From Acidimicrobiia bacterium (GTDB lineage: Bacteria; Actinomycetota; Acidimicrobiia; Spongiisociales; ZC4RG35), in the NCBI GenBank assembly GCA_009377735.1, contig WHTL01000062.1:1-14602 (forward strand): a stretch of 14,602 nucleotides of DNA, in the 5' to 3' direction. The notes under the pieces are model-generated. The model saw nothing but the letters and a program-made list of their open reading frames with translations. It made no database searches and had not been told where the DNA came from. Shown here one piece after another: positions 7,424 to 14,602 of this stretch. The first letter of the stretch is position 1, and each line of letters starts with the position of its first letter. A program made the translations under genes and the position numbers.

Positions 7424-8563
7424 CTAACCTACTTTTCCGGCTCTACCTAGCACGACCTCGGAGGCGAAGGCCCTGGCCTGACGATCGGCGTCGATCACAC
7501 CCTCGATCGAGGTGACATCGGTGGTCTCACATGCCTCGAGTGTCGCCTCCACTCCCGACACGATATCGGTGAAACCGATCCGTTCCTCGAGGAAGGCAGC
7601 CACCAGCACCTCATCGGCTGCATTGAACACCGCCGGGGCGGTACCACCGCTTCTGCCCACATGATACGCCAGATCGAGAGCTGGGAAGGCATCACGATCG
7701 GGTTCTTCGAACTCGAGAGTCAAGTCGGGAAGCCGGAGGGACGCACCACGAGCGCGGTCGGGATAGGTGAATGCGTACCGGATGGGGTGATGCATGGTGG
7801 TGTCTCCCAGATGGGCTTTTAGGGCCCCGTCACGGAAGCGAACCATGCTGTGGACAACCGATTGGGGGTGGACCACCACTTCGATCTGGTCGTATGGCAT
7901 ACCGAACAGATAGTGGGCTTCGATGACCTCCATTCCCTTGTTCATCAGGGTCGCCGAGTCGATGGTGATCCGCCTGCCCATCTCCCAGTTGGGATGACGC
8001 AGAGCCTGTGCCGGTGTCACTCCGGCGAGATCGACTTTGGACATGCCCCGGAACGGCCCGCCGCTCGCGGTGAGAACGAGGGACTCGACCATCGCCCGGG
8101 ACTCCCCAAGTAGACACTGGAAGATCGCCGAGTGCTCCGAATCGACCGGTATCACCATCCCGTCGGCGTTGCCGGACATGGCATTTACCAGCTCTCCGCC
8201 TGCGACAAAACTTTCTTTGTTCGCCAACCCGAGGCGGTTCCCCGCCTCCAGGGCCGCAAGAGTGGCCCGTAACCCTGCGAACCCGACCACACCGTTGATC
8301 ACCAGACAGTCGGACATTCTCGCCAGGTCAGCCACGGCGTCTCGACCAACCTCGGGCTGGAGGTCGCCAAAAATACCCGCTTCACCGCGTTCGGGGTCGG
8401 CTACCACACATCTGCTGTCGGGGTGCTTCTTCCACAAATCGAAGAGATCGGCGGAGAACGACGCCGCCGCCAACCCAACGACTGCCACCCCCAACTCGTC
8501 GGCGACCTCCAGAGTGGTTCTCCCGATGGAACCGGTCGCCCCGAGGACGACGACTCCTCTCAC
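7424..8563 (-). CDS. dxr: 1-deoxy-D-xylulose 5-phosphate reductoisomerase
   Basis: Dxr (IspC) rearranges and reduces DXP to MEP with NADPH and a divalent metal, the first committed step of the MEP isoprenoid pathway and the target of fosmidomycin. The 379-residue product has the NADPH-binding motif GATGSIG (8-14), the LANKES segment (113-118), the metal-binding acids D141 and E143 (in IPVDSEHSAIFQ) and E212 (in LMNKGMEVIEAH, 206-217), the flexible-loop region HPNWEMG (190-196), and a C-terminal helical domain. All key residues are present. The GTG at 8563 overlaps the cdsA stop by 4 nt (GTGA). It sits between cdsA and rseP as in other Actinomycetota. Confidence 0.96.
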   Translation of the reverse strand: MRGVVVLGATGSIGRTTLEVADELGVAVVGLAAASFSADLFDLWKKHPDSRCVVADPERGEAGIFGDLQPEVGRDAVADLARMSDCLVINGVVGFAGLRATLAALEAGNRLGLANKESFVAGGELVNAMSGNADGMVIPVDSEHSAIFQCLLGESRAMVESLVLTASGGPFRGMSKVDLAGVTPAQALRHPNWEMGRRITIDSATLMNKGMEVIEAHYLFGMPYDQIEVVVHPQSVVHSMVRFRDGALKAHLGDTTMHHPIRYAFTYPDRARGASLRLPDLTLEFEEPDRDAFPALDLAYHVGRSGGTAPAVFNAADEVLVAAFLEERIGFTDIVSGVEATLEACETTDVTSIEGVIDADRQARAFASEVVLGRAGKVG

Positions 8564-9999
8564 ACCAGGTCGAGCAGTCGCAGGTATACGTATGCTCCGG
8601 GGACGACGAAGAGAAAGGAGTCGATCCGGTCGAGCATCCCACCATGTCCCGGAAGAACGGAGCCCATGTCCTTTACACCGAGACTCCGCTTGATGACGGA
8701 CTCTGCCAGATCACCGAGAGGTGCCAGGACGGCCACGACGACTGCGAACCCAAGCGCACCCACGAATCCGATGTTCTCGTTGAAGGGAAGGGTCGACAGG
8801 ATCGAGGCAACGACCACGGCCGCAACCACACTTCCGAGGTAGCCCTCGATCGTCTTGTTCGGTGAGATCCGGGGGGCCATGGGCCGACTTCCCACCGACC
8901 GACCGACGAAGTACCCGCCGATGTCGAAGGCGGCGGTCACGACCGCCACAAAGAACACCGTTGCGAAGGGATTGGGTGCGGCCGTGAGAGAGATGCCAAA
9001 GGAGAAGAGTGAGATCCAGGCGGCACCGACGAGAGTCACCGACATGTTTTCGGTGGCATGACGGCGGCCCGTTAGCGTGTAGAAGAGGATGGTGGCGACG
9101 GTGGTGAGCACCACGGCGGCGGCAACGGAGAACGGACCGGCAACCTGGGCTCCCACCCCCGCACCCACTACGCCAAGCAAACCGAAGAGTGCCATGGGAC
9201 GGTATCCGCCCCGGCGGACCGTCGCATAGAACTCGCCTAATGCCACCACCATCACGAGGATGATGAATGCTGCAAACGCCCAACCACCGAGGGCAAGGCT
9301 TCCCAGGAAGAGTCCGACGAGGAGCAGGGCGGTCGCTACCCGAACGGTCAGGTCTGAGGCCTTCTCCTGTTCTTCGCGCTCCACCTCTTCGCCACTACGG
9401 GAGGTCTCTCCCGTCACGTCGTCGAAGCCGAGCATTCCCGACTCCAGCCCCGCCATAGTTGCCGCTACAGCCTGTCTTTCGTACTCTTCTTCGTTCGCCT
9501 TGTCCATCTCCTCGGCCAGACCCTGATACTCCTGGGTGGTGGCCGCGACGTACTCCTCGTTGGTATATCGATCTATCGACATCCTCTCGAAGTCGGTCAG
9601 ATCGACGTCGTCATCCCCATCTACGCTCTCACCGTTCGCGTCTTCGACGGATTCCGAAGGCTCCTCCTCCGAGATCGGCTCCGCTTCCATCTCCTCTGTG
9701 GGCTCCTGCTCTCGATCCGGTTCGTCCTCGGATGCGATGGATGGGGTATCGGAGTCGGCCTCCTCGTCGCTCGGCGGGCCCTCGTCAGGGAACTCAGCTG
9801 CAAGATGCTGCCCGGATTCCGATGTGGTTGGGTTGGTTGTGGCGAGGTGATCGCCTCTCGACCCTTCTACGTCGTCTGAACCGCTCAGGTCGGATTCGAT
9901 TGACTTGACGGGGAGATCGGCAAACCCATCGTCCTCGGAGTCCATTTCATCCCAAGAAGGATCGAACGCGGGATCGTCGGGGGGATTTCGATGGCTCAT
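8560..9999 (-). CDS. cdsA: Phosphatidate cytidylyltransferase with long acidic N-terminal extension
   Basis: CdsA makes CDP-diacylglycerol from phosphatidic acid and CTP at the inner membrane, feeding phospholipid synthesis. Residues 216-479 are the enzyme: several hydrophobic membrane segments, the conserved ISPNKTIEG (378-386) and the family signature running from S434 through KR (437-438), KD (443-444), PGHGG (450-454) to DRID (457-460). In front is a 215-residue extension without hydrophobic segments. In 71-140, 31 of 70 residues are Asp or Glu and only two are basic. The start is well supported: AAGGAGG lies 8 nt before the ATG at 9999. The extension is also open throughout. frr ends 3 nt upstream and dxr overlaps by 4 nt downstream. 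Function of the extension is unknown; it must lie on one side of the membrane and looks disordered. Confidence 0.94.
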   Translation of the reverse strand: MSHRNPPDDPAFDPSWDEMDSEDDGFADLPVKSIESDLSGSDDVEGSRGDHLATTNPTTSESGQHLAAEFPDEGPPSDEEADSDTPSIASEDEPDREQEPTEEMEAEPISEEEPSESVEDANGESVDGDDDVDLTDFERMSIDRYTNEEYVAATTQEYQGLAEEMDKANEEEYERQAVAATMAGLESGMLGFDDVTGETSRSGEEVEREEQEKASDLTVRVATALLLVGLFLGSLALGGWAFAAFIILVMVVALGEFYATVRRGGYRPMALFGLLGVVGAGVGAQVAGPFSVAAAVVLTTVATILFYTLTGRRHATENMSVTLVGAAWISLFSFGISLTAAPNPFATVFFVAVVTAAFDIGGYFVGRSVGSRPMAPRISPNKTIEGYLGSVVAAVVVASILSTLPFNENIGFVGALGFAVVVAVLAPLGDLAESVIKRSLGVKDMGSVLPGHGGMLDRIDSFLFVVPGAYVYLRLLDLV

Positions 10000-10002
10000 G
10001 GT

Positions 10003-10554
10003 TCACACCTCCTTCAGCTCGGATTCCTTCTGAGCAAGCAACTCATCGACCTCGGCTATCGCAGAGTCTGTGAGTTCTTGGAGGTCGGTCTCTCCCCTGC
10101 GAATGTCGTCGTTCGAGACCTCTCCCTCCATGGCCTCTATATCGTGCTTGGCGGTTCTACGTATATTGCGGACAGCCACCCTGGCGTCCTCGGCCATATT
10201 GCGGACCACCTTGACCAAATCGGCGCGTCGCTCCTCACTAAGAGGGGGAAAGGCGATCCGGATCACGCTCCCGTCATTGCTGGGGTTGAGACCAAGATCG
10301 GCGCTGCCTATGGCCTTCTCGATCTCACCGAGGGATGACTGGTCGTACGGTTGGACAACCATTAGGCGTGGCTCGGGGACCGCAATCGTGGCAAGCTGTT
10401 GGAGTGGCGTCGGAGTCCCGTAATACTCAACGGTCACACGATTGAGGATCTGTGGGTTGGCGCGACCGGTTCGTACCGTTGAAAATTCTCCGCGGGCATG
10501 CTCGGACGCCTGGTTCATCTTTTGACGAGCATCATTGAGAATGTCAGTGATCAT
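10003..10554 (-). CDS. frr: Ribosome recycling factor
   Basis: RRF works with EF-G to split the post-termination ribosome. The 183-residue product has normal length and the expected pattern: an N-terminal helix, the conserved VRTGRANP segment (27-34) leading into domain II with YYGTPTPLQQLA (44-55), and two long C-terminal helices including PPLSEERR (102-109). The ATG at 10554 overlaps the pyrH stop by 4 nt (ATGA). Its last codons, GAAGGAGGTG-like, double as the Shine-Dalgarno for cdsA. The pyrH-frr pair is nearly universal in bacteria. Confidence 0.97.
   Translation of the reverse strand: MITDILNDARQKMNQASEHARGEFSTVRTGRANPQILNRVTVEYYGTPTPLQQLATIAVPEPRLMVVQPYDQSSLGEIEKAIGSADLGLNPSNDGSVIRIAFPPLSEERRADLVKVVRNMAEDARVAVRNIRRTAKHDIEAMEGEVSNDDIRRGETDLQELTDSAIAEVDELLAQKESELKEV
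10008..10014 (-). promoter_or_regulatory. Strong ribosome binding site for cdsA inside the end of frr
   Basis: AAGGAGG on the minus strand ends 8 nt before the cdsA ATG at 9999. It is the best Shine-Dalgarno match among the coupled junctions here. It fixes the start of CdsA upstream of its acidic extension rather than at a later in-frame codon close to the enzyme domain. Confidence 0.85.
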
Positions 10555-11279
10555 TTGATCCCGTCTCCATGTACCAGCGTGCCGATGTCTTCACCGACGA
10601 CGGCCTTGACGATGTTGCCCGGCTTGGTCATGTCGAAAACGACAACCGGAATGTCATGTTCGCGACTCATCGTAATGGCAGTTGTGTCCATGACCCGGAG
10701 TTCCCGGTCGATGAACTCCCTAAAGGACAGCCTTTCCAGGAGCACCGCGTCGGGATTCTCGCGGGGATCTTCAGCGTAGATACCGGTGACCTTTGATGCT
10801 TTGAGGATGACGTCTGCATCGATCTCCACCGCTCTCAGAGCGGCTGCGGTGTCGGTGGTGAAGAACGGATTGCCCGTGCCAGCGGCGAAGATCACGATCC
10901 GGTTCTTCTCCATGTGACGGATCGCCTTGAGCCGGATATACGGTTCCGCTATCTGCTGCATGGAGATGGCGGTCTGAACCCTGGTTGGCACCCCCGCCTT
11001 CTCCAACGCACCCTGAAGACCGATCGCGTTGATTACGGTCGCCAACATCCCCATGTGGTCCGCACTAGCGGGGTCCATACCCTTGGATGCCTGCGACACA
11101 CCACGAAAGATATTCCCTCCCCCGACGACGATGGCGATCTCCACCCCGGCGTCATGAGCCTCGGCCACCTCGGTGGCAACTCGTTTCACCGTCGCCGGAT
11201 CGGTGCCGTAGCCGATCTCGGGGTCGGCGAATGCTTCACCGGAGAGTTTCAGGAGAACGCGTCGTCGGGAGTCGGCCAC
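10551..11279 (-). CDS. pyrH: Uridylate (UMP) kinase
   Basis: PyrH phosphorylates UMP to UDP, an essential step of pyrimidine nucleotide supply. From the GTG at 11279 the product is 242 residues, the usual length. It has the amino-acid-kinase fold motifs KLSGEAF (11-17), VVGGGNIFRG (51-60), ADHMGMLATVINA (73-85), the FAAGTGNPFFTTD segment (131-143), and KASKVTGIYAEDP (160-172), where many homologues have KATKVDGVY. The frame is open upstream to 11465, but that stretch overlaps tsf and is unlike the family. GTG at 11279, 7 nt after the tsf stop with GAGGCTGA upstream, is the sensible start. It overlaps frr by 4 nt. Confidence 0.95.
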   Translation of the reverse strand: MADSRRRVLLKLSGEAFADPEIGYGTDPATVKRVATEVAEAHDAGVEIAIVVGGGNIFRGVSQASKGMDPASADHMGMLATVINAIGLQGALEKAGVPTRVQTAISMQQIAEPYIRLKAIRHMEKNRIVIFAAGTGNPFFTTDTAAALRAVEIDADVILKASKVTGIYAEDPRENPDAVLLERLSFREFIDRELRVMDTTAITMSREHDIPVVVFDMTKPGNIVKAVVGEDIGTLVHGDGIK

Positions 11280-11286
11280 TTCAGCC

Positions 11287-11907
11287 TCAGCCGGCCTCGC
11301 CGACGGCAACCCTTGATACCTGACGGATACTGATGTTCTCCCCCATCTTCGAGGCCAACTTGGTAACCATCTCTCCAACGGTCCCTTCGAACTTGTCCTG
11401 GTTGACGAACTCCTGGTCGTACAGAACGTTCTCTTTGAGGAAGGACTCGATGCGACCCTCGACAATCTTGGGGATCACGTGCTCTGGCTTGCCATCGGCT
11501 TCGGCCTGCTTCGTGATCAGTGCCCTTTCTTCGTCCAAGGACTCCCGATCGACTTCTTCCCGTGTTATCCAACGGGGTGCCGACCAGGAGACATGCATCG
11601 CGATATCGTCGGCCGCGTCCCGGAACTCCGGGCTCTTCGCCACGAAATCGGTCTCACAGGCGAGTTCGATGAGGACGCCCATAACGGCCCTCTCGTTCTG
11701 ATAGTGGATGTAACTGCCGATGGCGCCATCGCTCGCCTCCTTGTCGGCCCGCTTGGCGAGCTTCGCCAGCCCCCGCTCGCGGAGGATCTCGAAGGCGCGG
11801 TCGTAATGACCATCCGCCTCTTTCAGAGCATTCTTGGCATCCATCATCCCCACTTCGGCACTTTGCCGGAGGTTTTGCACGTCTTTTGCCGTGAAGTCAG
11901 CCATCAT
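11287..11907 (-). CDS. tsf: Elongation factor Ts (short, single-core form)
   Basis: EF-Ts is the nucleotide exchange factor for EF-Tu. The product is 206 residues, much shorter than the roughly 270-300 of E. coli and mycobacterial forms and close to the compact Thermus type. Visible are the N-terminal UBA-like domain (1-55, with EVGMMDAKNALKEADG at 18-33) and the EF-Tu-contacting motif TDFVAK (86-91). One core subdomain then runs to about 190, including a segment with KIVEGRIESFLKE at 147-159. There is no second full core subdomain. The ATG at 11907 overlaps the rpsB stop (ATGA); the adjacent ATG at 11904 is spaced better from GGGGTGG and could be used instead. The rpsB-tsf pair is standard. 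Confidence 0.95.
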   Translation of the reverse strand: MMADFTAKDVQNLRQSAEVGMMDAKNALKEADGHYDRAFEILRERGLAKLAKRADKEASDGAIGSYIHYQNERAVMGVLIELACETDFVAKSPEFRDAADDIAMHVSWSAPRWITREEVDRESLDEERALITKQAEADGKPEHVIPKIVEGRIESFLKENVLYDQEFVNQDKFEGTVGEMVTKLASKMGENISIRQVSRVAVGEAG

Positions 11908-12671
11908 GATTCCACCCCGACGGGCCCTGGTTCTAGCACGTTGGGTCCTTCGCCCTCGGGCGCCGGTGTTGAAGGTCGACGTCGTTCCTTGATCTCGTGT
12001 CCCTCGATCACCGCGTCAGCGATGGCACCCGCCACCAGATCGGCGGCCCGCATTGCATCGTCATTGCCGGGAATGACGATTTCGATACCGTCGGGATCGG
12101 AGTTGGAGTCCACAAGTGCAATGACGGGGATTCCCAAGCGACCCGCCTCGGCGACGGCGGTGTCCTCGATGTTCACATCGACAATGAACACCACCTCTGG
12201 TAGACGCCGCATATTGCGCACCCCACCGAGGTTGCGTTCCAGCTTCGCCAGTTCGCGCCGCAGCTTGAGACGCTCCTTCTTGGGGAGGGATTCCATCTCC
12301 TCCGTATCATTCATCTGCGCCAACTCCTGCATGTAGTAGATCCTCTTCTGGATCGTCTGGAAGTTGGTGAGCATCCCCCCGAGCCAACGAAAGCTCACGT
12401 GGGGCATCCCGGCCCGTTCCGCCTGTTCGGATATCGGACTCCTTGCCTGCTTCTTCGTCCCTACGAAAAGGACGGTGCCGTCGTCGATGGCGACATCCTT
12501 GACCAATTCCTGTGCCTTGGCGACCTGATCGAGGGTCTGCCTCAGATCGATGATGTGGATCCCATTTCGCTCCGTATAAAGATAGGGCTGCATTTTGGGA
12601 TTCCACCGTTGCGTCTGGTGGCCGAAGTGGACACCAGCCTCCAGCAGTTGCTTGAGGGTTACGGTTTTCAT
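11904..12671 (-). CDS. rpsB: 30S ribosomal protein S2
   Basis: S2 binds the 30S subunit between head and body, near the mRNA exit. The 255-residue product starts MKTVTLKQLLEAGVHFGHQ and contains RWNPKM (22-27), the conserved RWLGGMLTNF (95-104), and IPVIALVDSNSDPDGIEIVIPGND-type C-terminal core (181-204). It ends in a short Pro/Glu-rich tail after 230. The start at 12671 has AGGAGG four nucleotides upstream; a longer frame to 12701 lacks this. tsf overlaps the end by 4 nt. The 153 nt upstream may contain its promoter and a regulatory leader, as S2 controls its own operon in several bacteria. Confidence 0.97.
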   Translation of the reverse strand: MKTVTLKQLLEAGVHFGHQTQRWNPKMQPYLYTERNGIHIIDLRQTLDQVAKAQELVKDVAIDDGTVLFVGTKKQARSPISEQAERAGMPHVSFRWLGGMLTNFQTIQKRIYYMQELAQMNDTEEMESLPKKERLKLRRELAKLERNLGGVRNMRRLPEVVFIVDVNIEDTAVAEAGRLGIPVIALVDSNSDPDGIEIVIPGNDDAMRAADLVAGAIADAVIEGHEIKERRRPSTPAPEGEGPNVLEPGPVGVES

Positions 12672-12675
12672 TGTT

Positions 12676-12681
12676 CCTCCT
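12676..12681 (-). promoter_or_regulatory. Ribosome binding site for rpsB
   Basis: AGGAGG on the minus strand lies 4 nt before the ATG at 12671. It decides the start of rpsB against the longer in-frame reading from 12701. Confidence 0.85.
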
Positions 12682-12815
12682 GGTTGGTTCGTCCGTCCCA
12701 ACCGTCGTCAACGACGCGGCCAGCCACGCGGATCGACAACGTTTCAATAACGACAGGGTCATGGGAACGTGTGCCGGCCCGACCAGGGGCTGAAGGGACG
12801 TGCTTGATGAGGGAA

Positions 12816-12845
12816 AGTCTAGCCTCACAGATTGGTTGGGGTCAC
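12816..12845 (-). promoter_or_regulatory. Candidate promoter for the rpsB-tsf operon
   Basis: On the minus strand GTGACC (12845-12840, 4 of 6 against TTGACA) and TAGACT (12821-12816, 4 of 6 against TATAAT) are separated by 18 nt. They lie over the end of the sigma gene and would give a leader of about 135 nt before rpsB. The 12672-12824 gap shows no ORF and no intrinsic terminator. The match is modest and such pairs occur by chance. Confidence 0.3.
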
Positions 12846-13607
12846 CATTCTGTTACGGAGGGTGAGAAGTGCTCGGGTTTGAATTTGGGAAACCCGCGAC
12901 TCGGAGACACCCAGAACCTTCCCGATCTCGGCGAGCGTCATGGATTCCCCGAAGTACATCTTGATCACACGACGATCGCGTTCGGGAAGATCAGAAATGA
13001 GGTCCAACGCGGTTTGACGAACGTTCTCCTCGATCACGGTGGACTCGGGGTTCTCTGTGGCGGCCACTGTCTCTGCAAGTGTTGGCCCTTCGGGCGATAG
13101 TGGTGCGTCCAGTGCGTAGATGCCCGCCGCAGAGATCTCTCCCAGTCGTCGCTGCAGGTCAGCCACCCCCATGCCGAGAGCGTCGGCCAGTTCCTGGTCG
13201 GTGGGCGCCCGGCCCAGATCATGCTGAAGATCAGCCATGGTCTCACCAATGTTGCGGGAATCGGCACGAACCGATCGGGGCGCCCAGTCCATCTTGCGGA
13301 GATCGTCGATCATCGCACCCCTGATCCTTACCAGGGCGTAGCTCTCGAAGGGGGCACCGCGGTTCCCCTCGTAACGGTCGACTGCGTCGATGAGCCCAAT
13401 TAGACCAGCACCGACGAGATCGGAGCGGTCGACCGAATCGGGCAAAGTTGCACCAAGGCGATTAGCGGCGAATCTTACGAGTGACGAGTAATGGAGCACG
13501 AGACCTTCCCTTGCAGCAAGGTCGCCATGGCGGGTGTGTTTCTCCCAGAGCTCCTCTAAAGGCTCTGAATCGAACACGTAATCTGTTTGTCCGTCTTCTA
13601 CTACCAA
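12825..13607 (-). CDS. whiG: Alternative sigma factor, WhiG/FliA family
   Basis: The 260-residue product is a group 3 sigma-70 factor that would direct RNA polymerase to a special promoter set. Region 2 spans about 18-105 (DLVGAGLIGLIDAVDRYE at 63-80; FESYALVRIRGAMIDDLR at 87-104), then DWAPRSVR (107-114) typical of FliA/WhiG/SigB-type factors, region 3 (about 115-185) and region 4 (about 200-253) with a helix-turn-helix at 224-243. No region 1.1 is present. WhiG is chosen over FliA because the gene lies next to dprA and rpsB as in Streptomyces, and no flagellar gene is visible. The start is a TTG at 13607 without a clear Shine-Dalgarno; a GTG at 13577 is an alternative giving 250 residues. 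A GGGGCCCC palindrome (13650-13657) sits in the 68-nt gap after dprA. Its regulon cannot be inferred here. Confidence 0.85.
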   Translation of the reverse strand: MVVEDGQTDYVFDSEPLEELWEKHTRHGDLAAREGLVLHYSSLVRFAANRLGATLPDSVDRSDLVGAGLIGLIDAVDRYEGNRGAPFESYALVRIRGAMIDDLRKMDWAPRSVRADSRNIGETMADLQHDLGRAPTDQELADALGMGVADLQRRLGEISAAGIYALDAPLSPEGPTLAETVAATENPESTVIEENVRQTALDLISDLPERDRRVIKMYFGESMTLAEIGKVLGVSESRVSQIQTRALLTLRNRMVTPTNL

Positions 13608-13675
13608 GGGTGCTGAGTGTAGAACCTAGGGGTCTGGTGCTGGATTGAAGGGGCCCCATGCTTGTGACCCTTCCG

Positions 13676-14602
13676 TCAGATAGTACCTTTCGTCAGTTGC
13701 ACCCTTCCACCACTGACCACGCACCTACCTTCAAGCTCCATACGTCCGACGAGAGCGAGTGCCCCTGGTCCGTGAGCAACGACCAAATCATCGATGGCGG
13801 CGGACCCGTTGGTAAGTTCAGCGACGATCGCAGACTCCGTTGGATCGACCAGACTCGCCTTTTCCTCCATCACCAACCGGGGATGAAAGGCGACCACCCT
13901 TCCTAGCGCCTCCATCAGGTCCGGTGTGTCCAGAACCGGATGGGCGCCGTCGCGCAGGAGCTTGTTGCATCCCACCGAATTGGGGCGATCCACGTCTCCG
14001 GGCACCACAAATACCTCGCGTCCCTGTTCTGCTGCCAGTCGGGCCGTGATCAGTGCTCCGCTGCGTTCGGCGGCTTCGATCACGAGCACGGCCAGGGAAA
14101 GTCCGGCGATTATCCGGTTCCGGGCGGGAAAATGCCAGGGTCGGGGCTTGGTGCCCGGTGGGTACTCGGAACAGACCGCACCACCAGCCGACAATAGGTC
14201 GGTACCAAGTTCTGCATGACGACGCGGGTACCAGACGTCGGTGCCTGTGCCCAGAACCGCCATACCCGGGGAGCCACCCTCGAGGGAGCCCCGATGGGCA
14301 GCACCATCGACACCGAGAGCAAGACCGCTGACGACATTCCAGCCCGCGTTGGATGTCGCCCGCGCAAAGGTAAGAGCAAGACCCAGTCCGTAGGTGGTTG
14401 CCTTACGAGATCCCACGATGGCAAGGGTCGGTCCCTGCGGTGGGCTTCCCTTCAAGTGGAGAGGATCGGGTGGGTCATCGATCTCTGAGAGCAGCGTCGG
14501 ATAGTCCTCGTGATCCACACCAAGGGCTCTCTCCTCCCAATCGACAGTCACGTGAGACACACCACTAGTGGGTGTGTCCTTGAATTGATGCCGCGGTGCC
14601 GC
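13676..14602 (-). CDS. dprA: DNA processing protein DprA/Smf (5' end beyond window)
   Basis: DprA binds incoming single-stranded DNA during transformation and loads RecA. The frame is open to the window edge (14602), giving 308 residues; an internal GTG at 14560 would give 294. The Rossmann-like core is complete. It has the IVGSRKATTYG strand-loop, SGLALGVDGAAHRG, the VLGTGTDVWYP segment, and FPARNRIIAGLS, the R-N-R-I signature, followed by SGALITARLAAEQGREVFVVPG and GCNKLLRDGA. A C-terminal winged-helix-like domain follows (roughly the last 70 residues). Homologues usually carry about 100 residues before the core; only about 58 are visible here, so the true start, and perhaps a SAM-like N-terminal domain, probably lie outside. 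The sigma gene follows after 68 nt. Confidence 0.92.
   Translation of the reverse strand, partial: AAPRHQFKDTPTSGVSHVTVDWEERALGVDHEDYPTLLSEIDDPPDPLHLKGSPPQGPTLAIVGSRKATTYGLGLALTFARATSNAGWNVVSGLALGVDGAAHRGSLEGGSPGMAVLGTGTDVWYPRRHAELGTDLLSAGGAVCSEYPPGTKPRPWHFPARNRIIAGLSLAVLVIEAAERSGALITARLAAEQGREVFVVPGDVDRPNSVGCNKLLRDGAHPVLDTPDLMEALGRVVAFHPRLVMEEKASLVDPTESAIVAELTNGSAAIDDLVVAHGPGALALVGRMELEGRCVVSGGRVQLTKGTI

Noticed and set aside
11280..11465. Extended N-terminus of pyrH
   Set aside because: It lies inside tsf in another frame and is Arg/Ser-rich shadow sequence; the GTG at 11279 gives the normal UMP kinase.
11479..12336. Long plus-strand ORF opposite tsf and rpsB
   Set aside because: It is antisense to two clearly conserved genes, with a Ser/Arg-rich composition typical of a shadow frame in high-GC DNA. 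The same applies to the other plus-strand ORFs, for example 749-1258, 8037-8693 and 3905-4435.
13462..13659. Small ORF with ATG at 13659 upstream of and overlapping whiG
   Set aside because: It is frame-shifted relative to the conserved sigma factor, Arg-rich and without a ribosome binding site; the sigma frame is conserved across the overlap.
1..14602. tRNA, rRNA, insertion sequence or phage genes
   Set aside because: No cloverleaf-like segment, transposase motif or integrase was seen in the gaps or coding regions on either strand.

Overview
The window is one dense, co-oriented block of bacterial housekeeping genes, all read from the minus strand (right to left as numbered). In transcription order it holds dprA (5' end beyond the window), a WhiG/FliA-type sigma factor, rpsB, tsf, pyrH, frr, cdsA, dxr, rseP, ispG, proS, serC, rimP, nusA and the first 14 codons of infB. 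The gene order rpsB-tsf-pyrH-frr-cdsA, then dxr-rseP-ispG, then proS-rimP-nusA-infB is the one known in Actinomycetota such as Mycobacterium and Streptomyces. A whiG-like sigma gene next to dprA and rpsB, fairly high G+C, GTG and TTG starts, and a short single-core EF-Ts also fit that phylum. A deep-branching lineage such as Acidimicrobiia is plausible, but this rests on gene content and sequence flavour, not on a database search.

Region by region: 14602-12825 holds DNA processing (dprA) and the alternative sigma factor. 12824-12672 is a short leader before rpsB. 12671-10003 encodes the translation and nucleotide block (S2, EF-Ts, UMP kinase, ribosome recycling factor). 9999-6298 encodes envelope and isoprenoid functions (CDP-diglyceride synthase, DXP reductoisomerase, site-2 protease). 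6287-5070 is ispG, a later enzyme of the same MEP pathway as dxr. 5069-4802 is an intergenic gap largely filled by a 71-bp tandem repeat. 4801-2001 encodes prolyl-tRNA synthetase and phosphoserine aminotransferase. 2000-1762 is a highly structured gap with two adjacent intrinsic-terminator hairpins. 1761-1 is the rimP-nusA-infB operon.

Most junctions are 4-nt overlaps or gaps of a few bases, which points to translational coupling and long polycistronic messages. Only four junctions exceed 50 nt: dprA/whiG, whiG/rpsB, ispG/proS and serC/rimP.

No mobile element, CRISPR array, tRNA, rRNA or defence system is visible. The points worth a second look are the structured double-terminator leader before rimP-nusA-infB, the 71-bp minisatellite between ispG and proS, the 215-residue very acidic N-terminal extension of CdsA, serC sitting inside this cluster, and the lack of a ylxR gene between nusA and infB.
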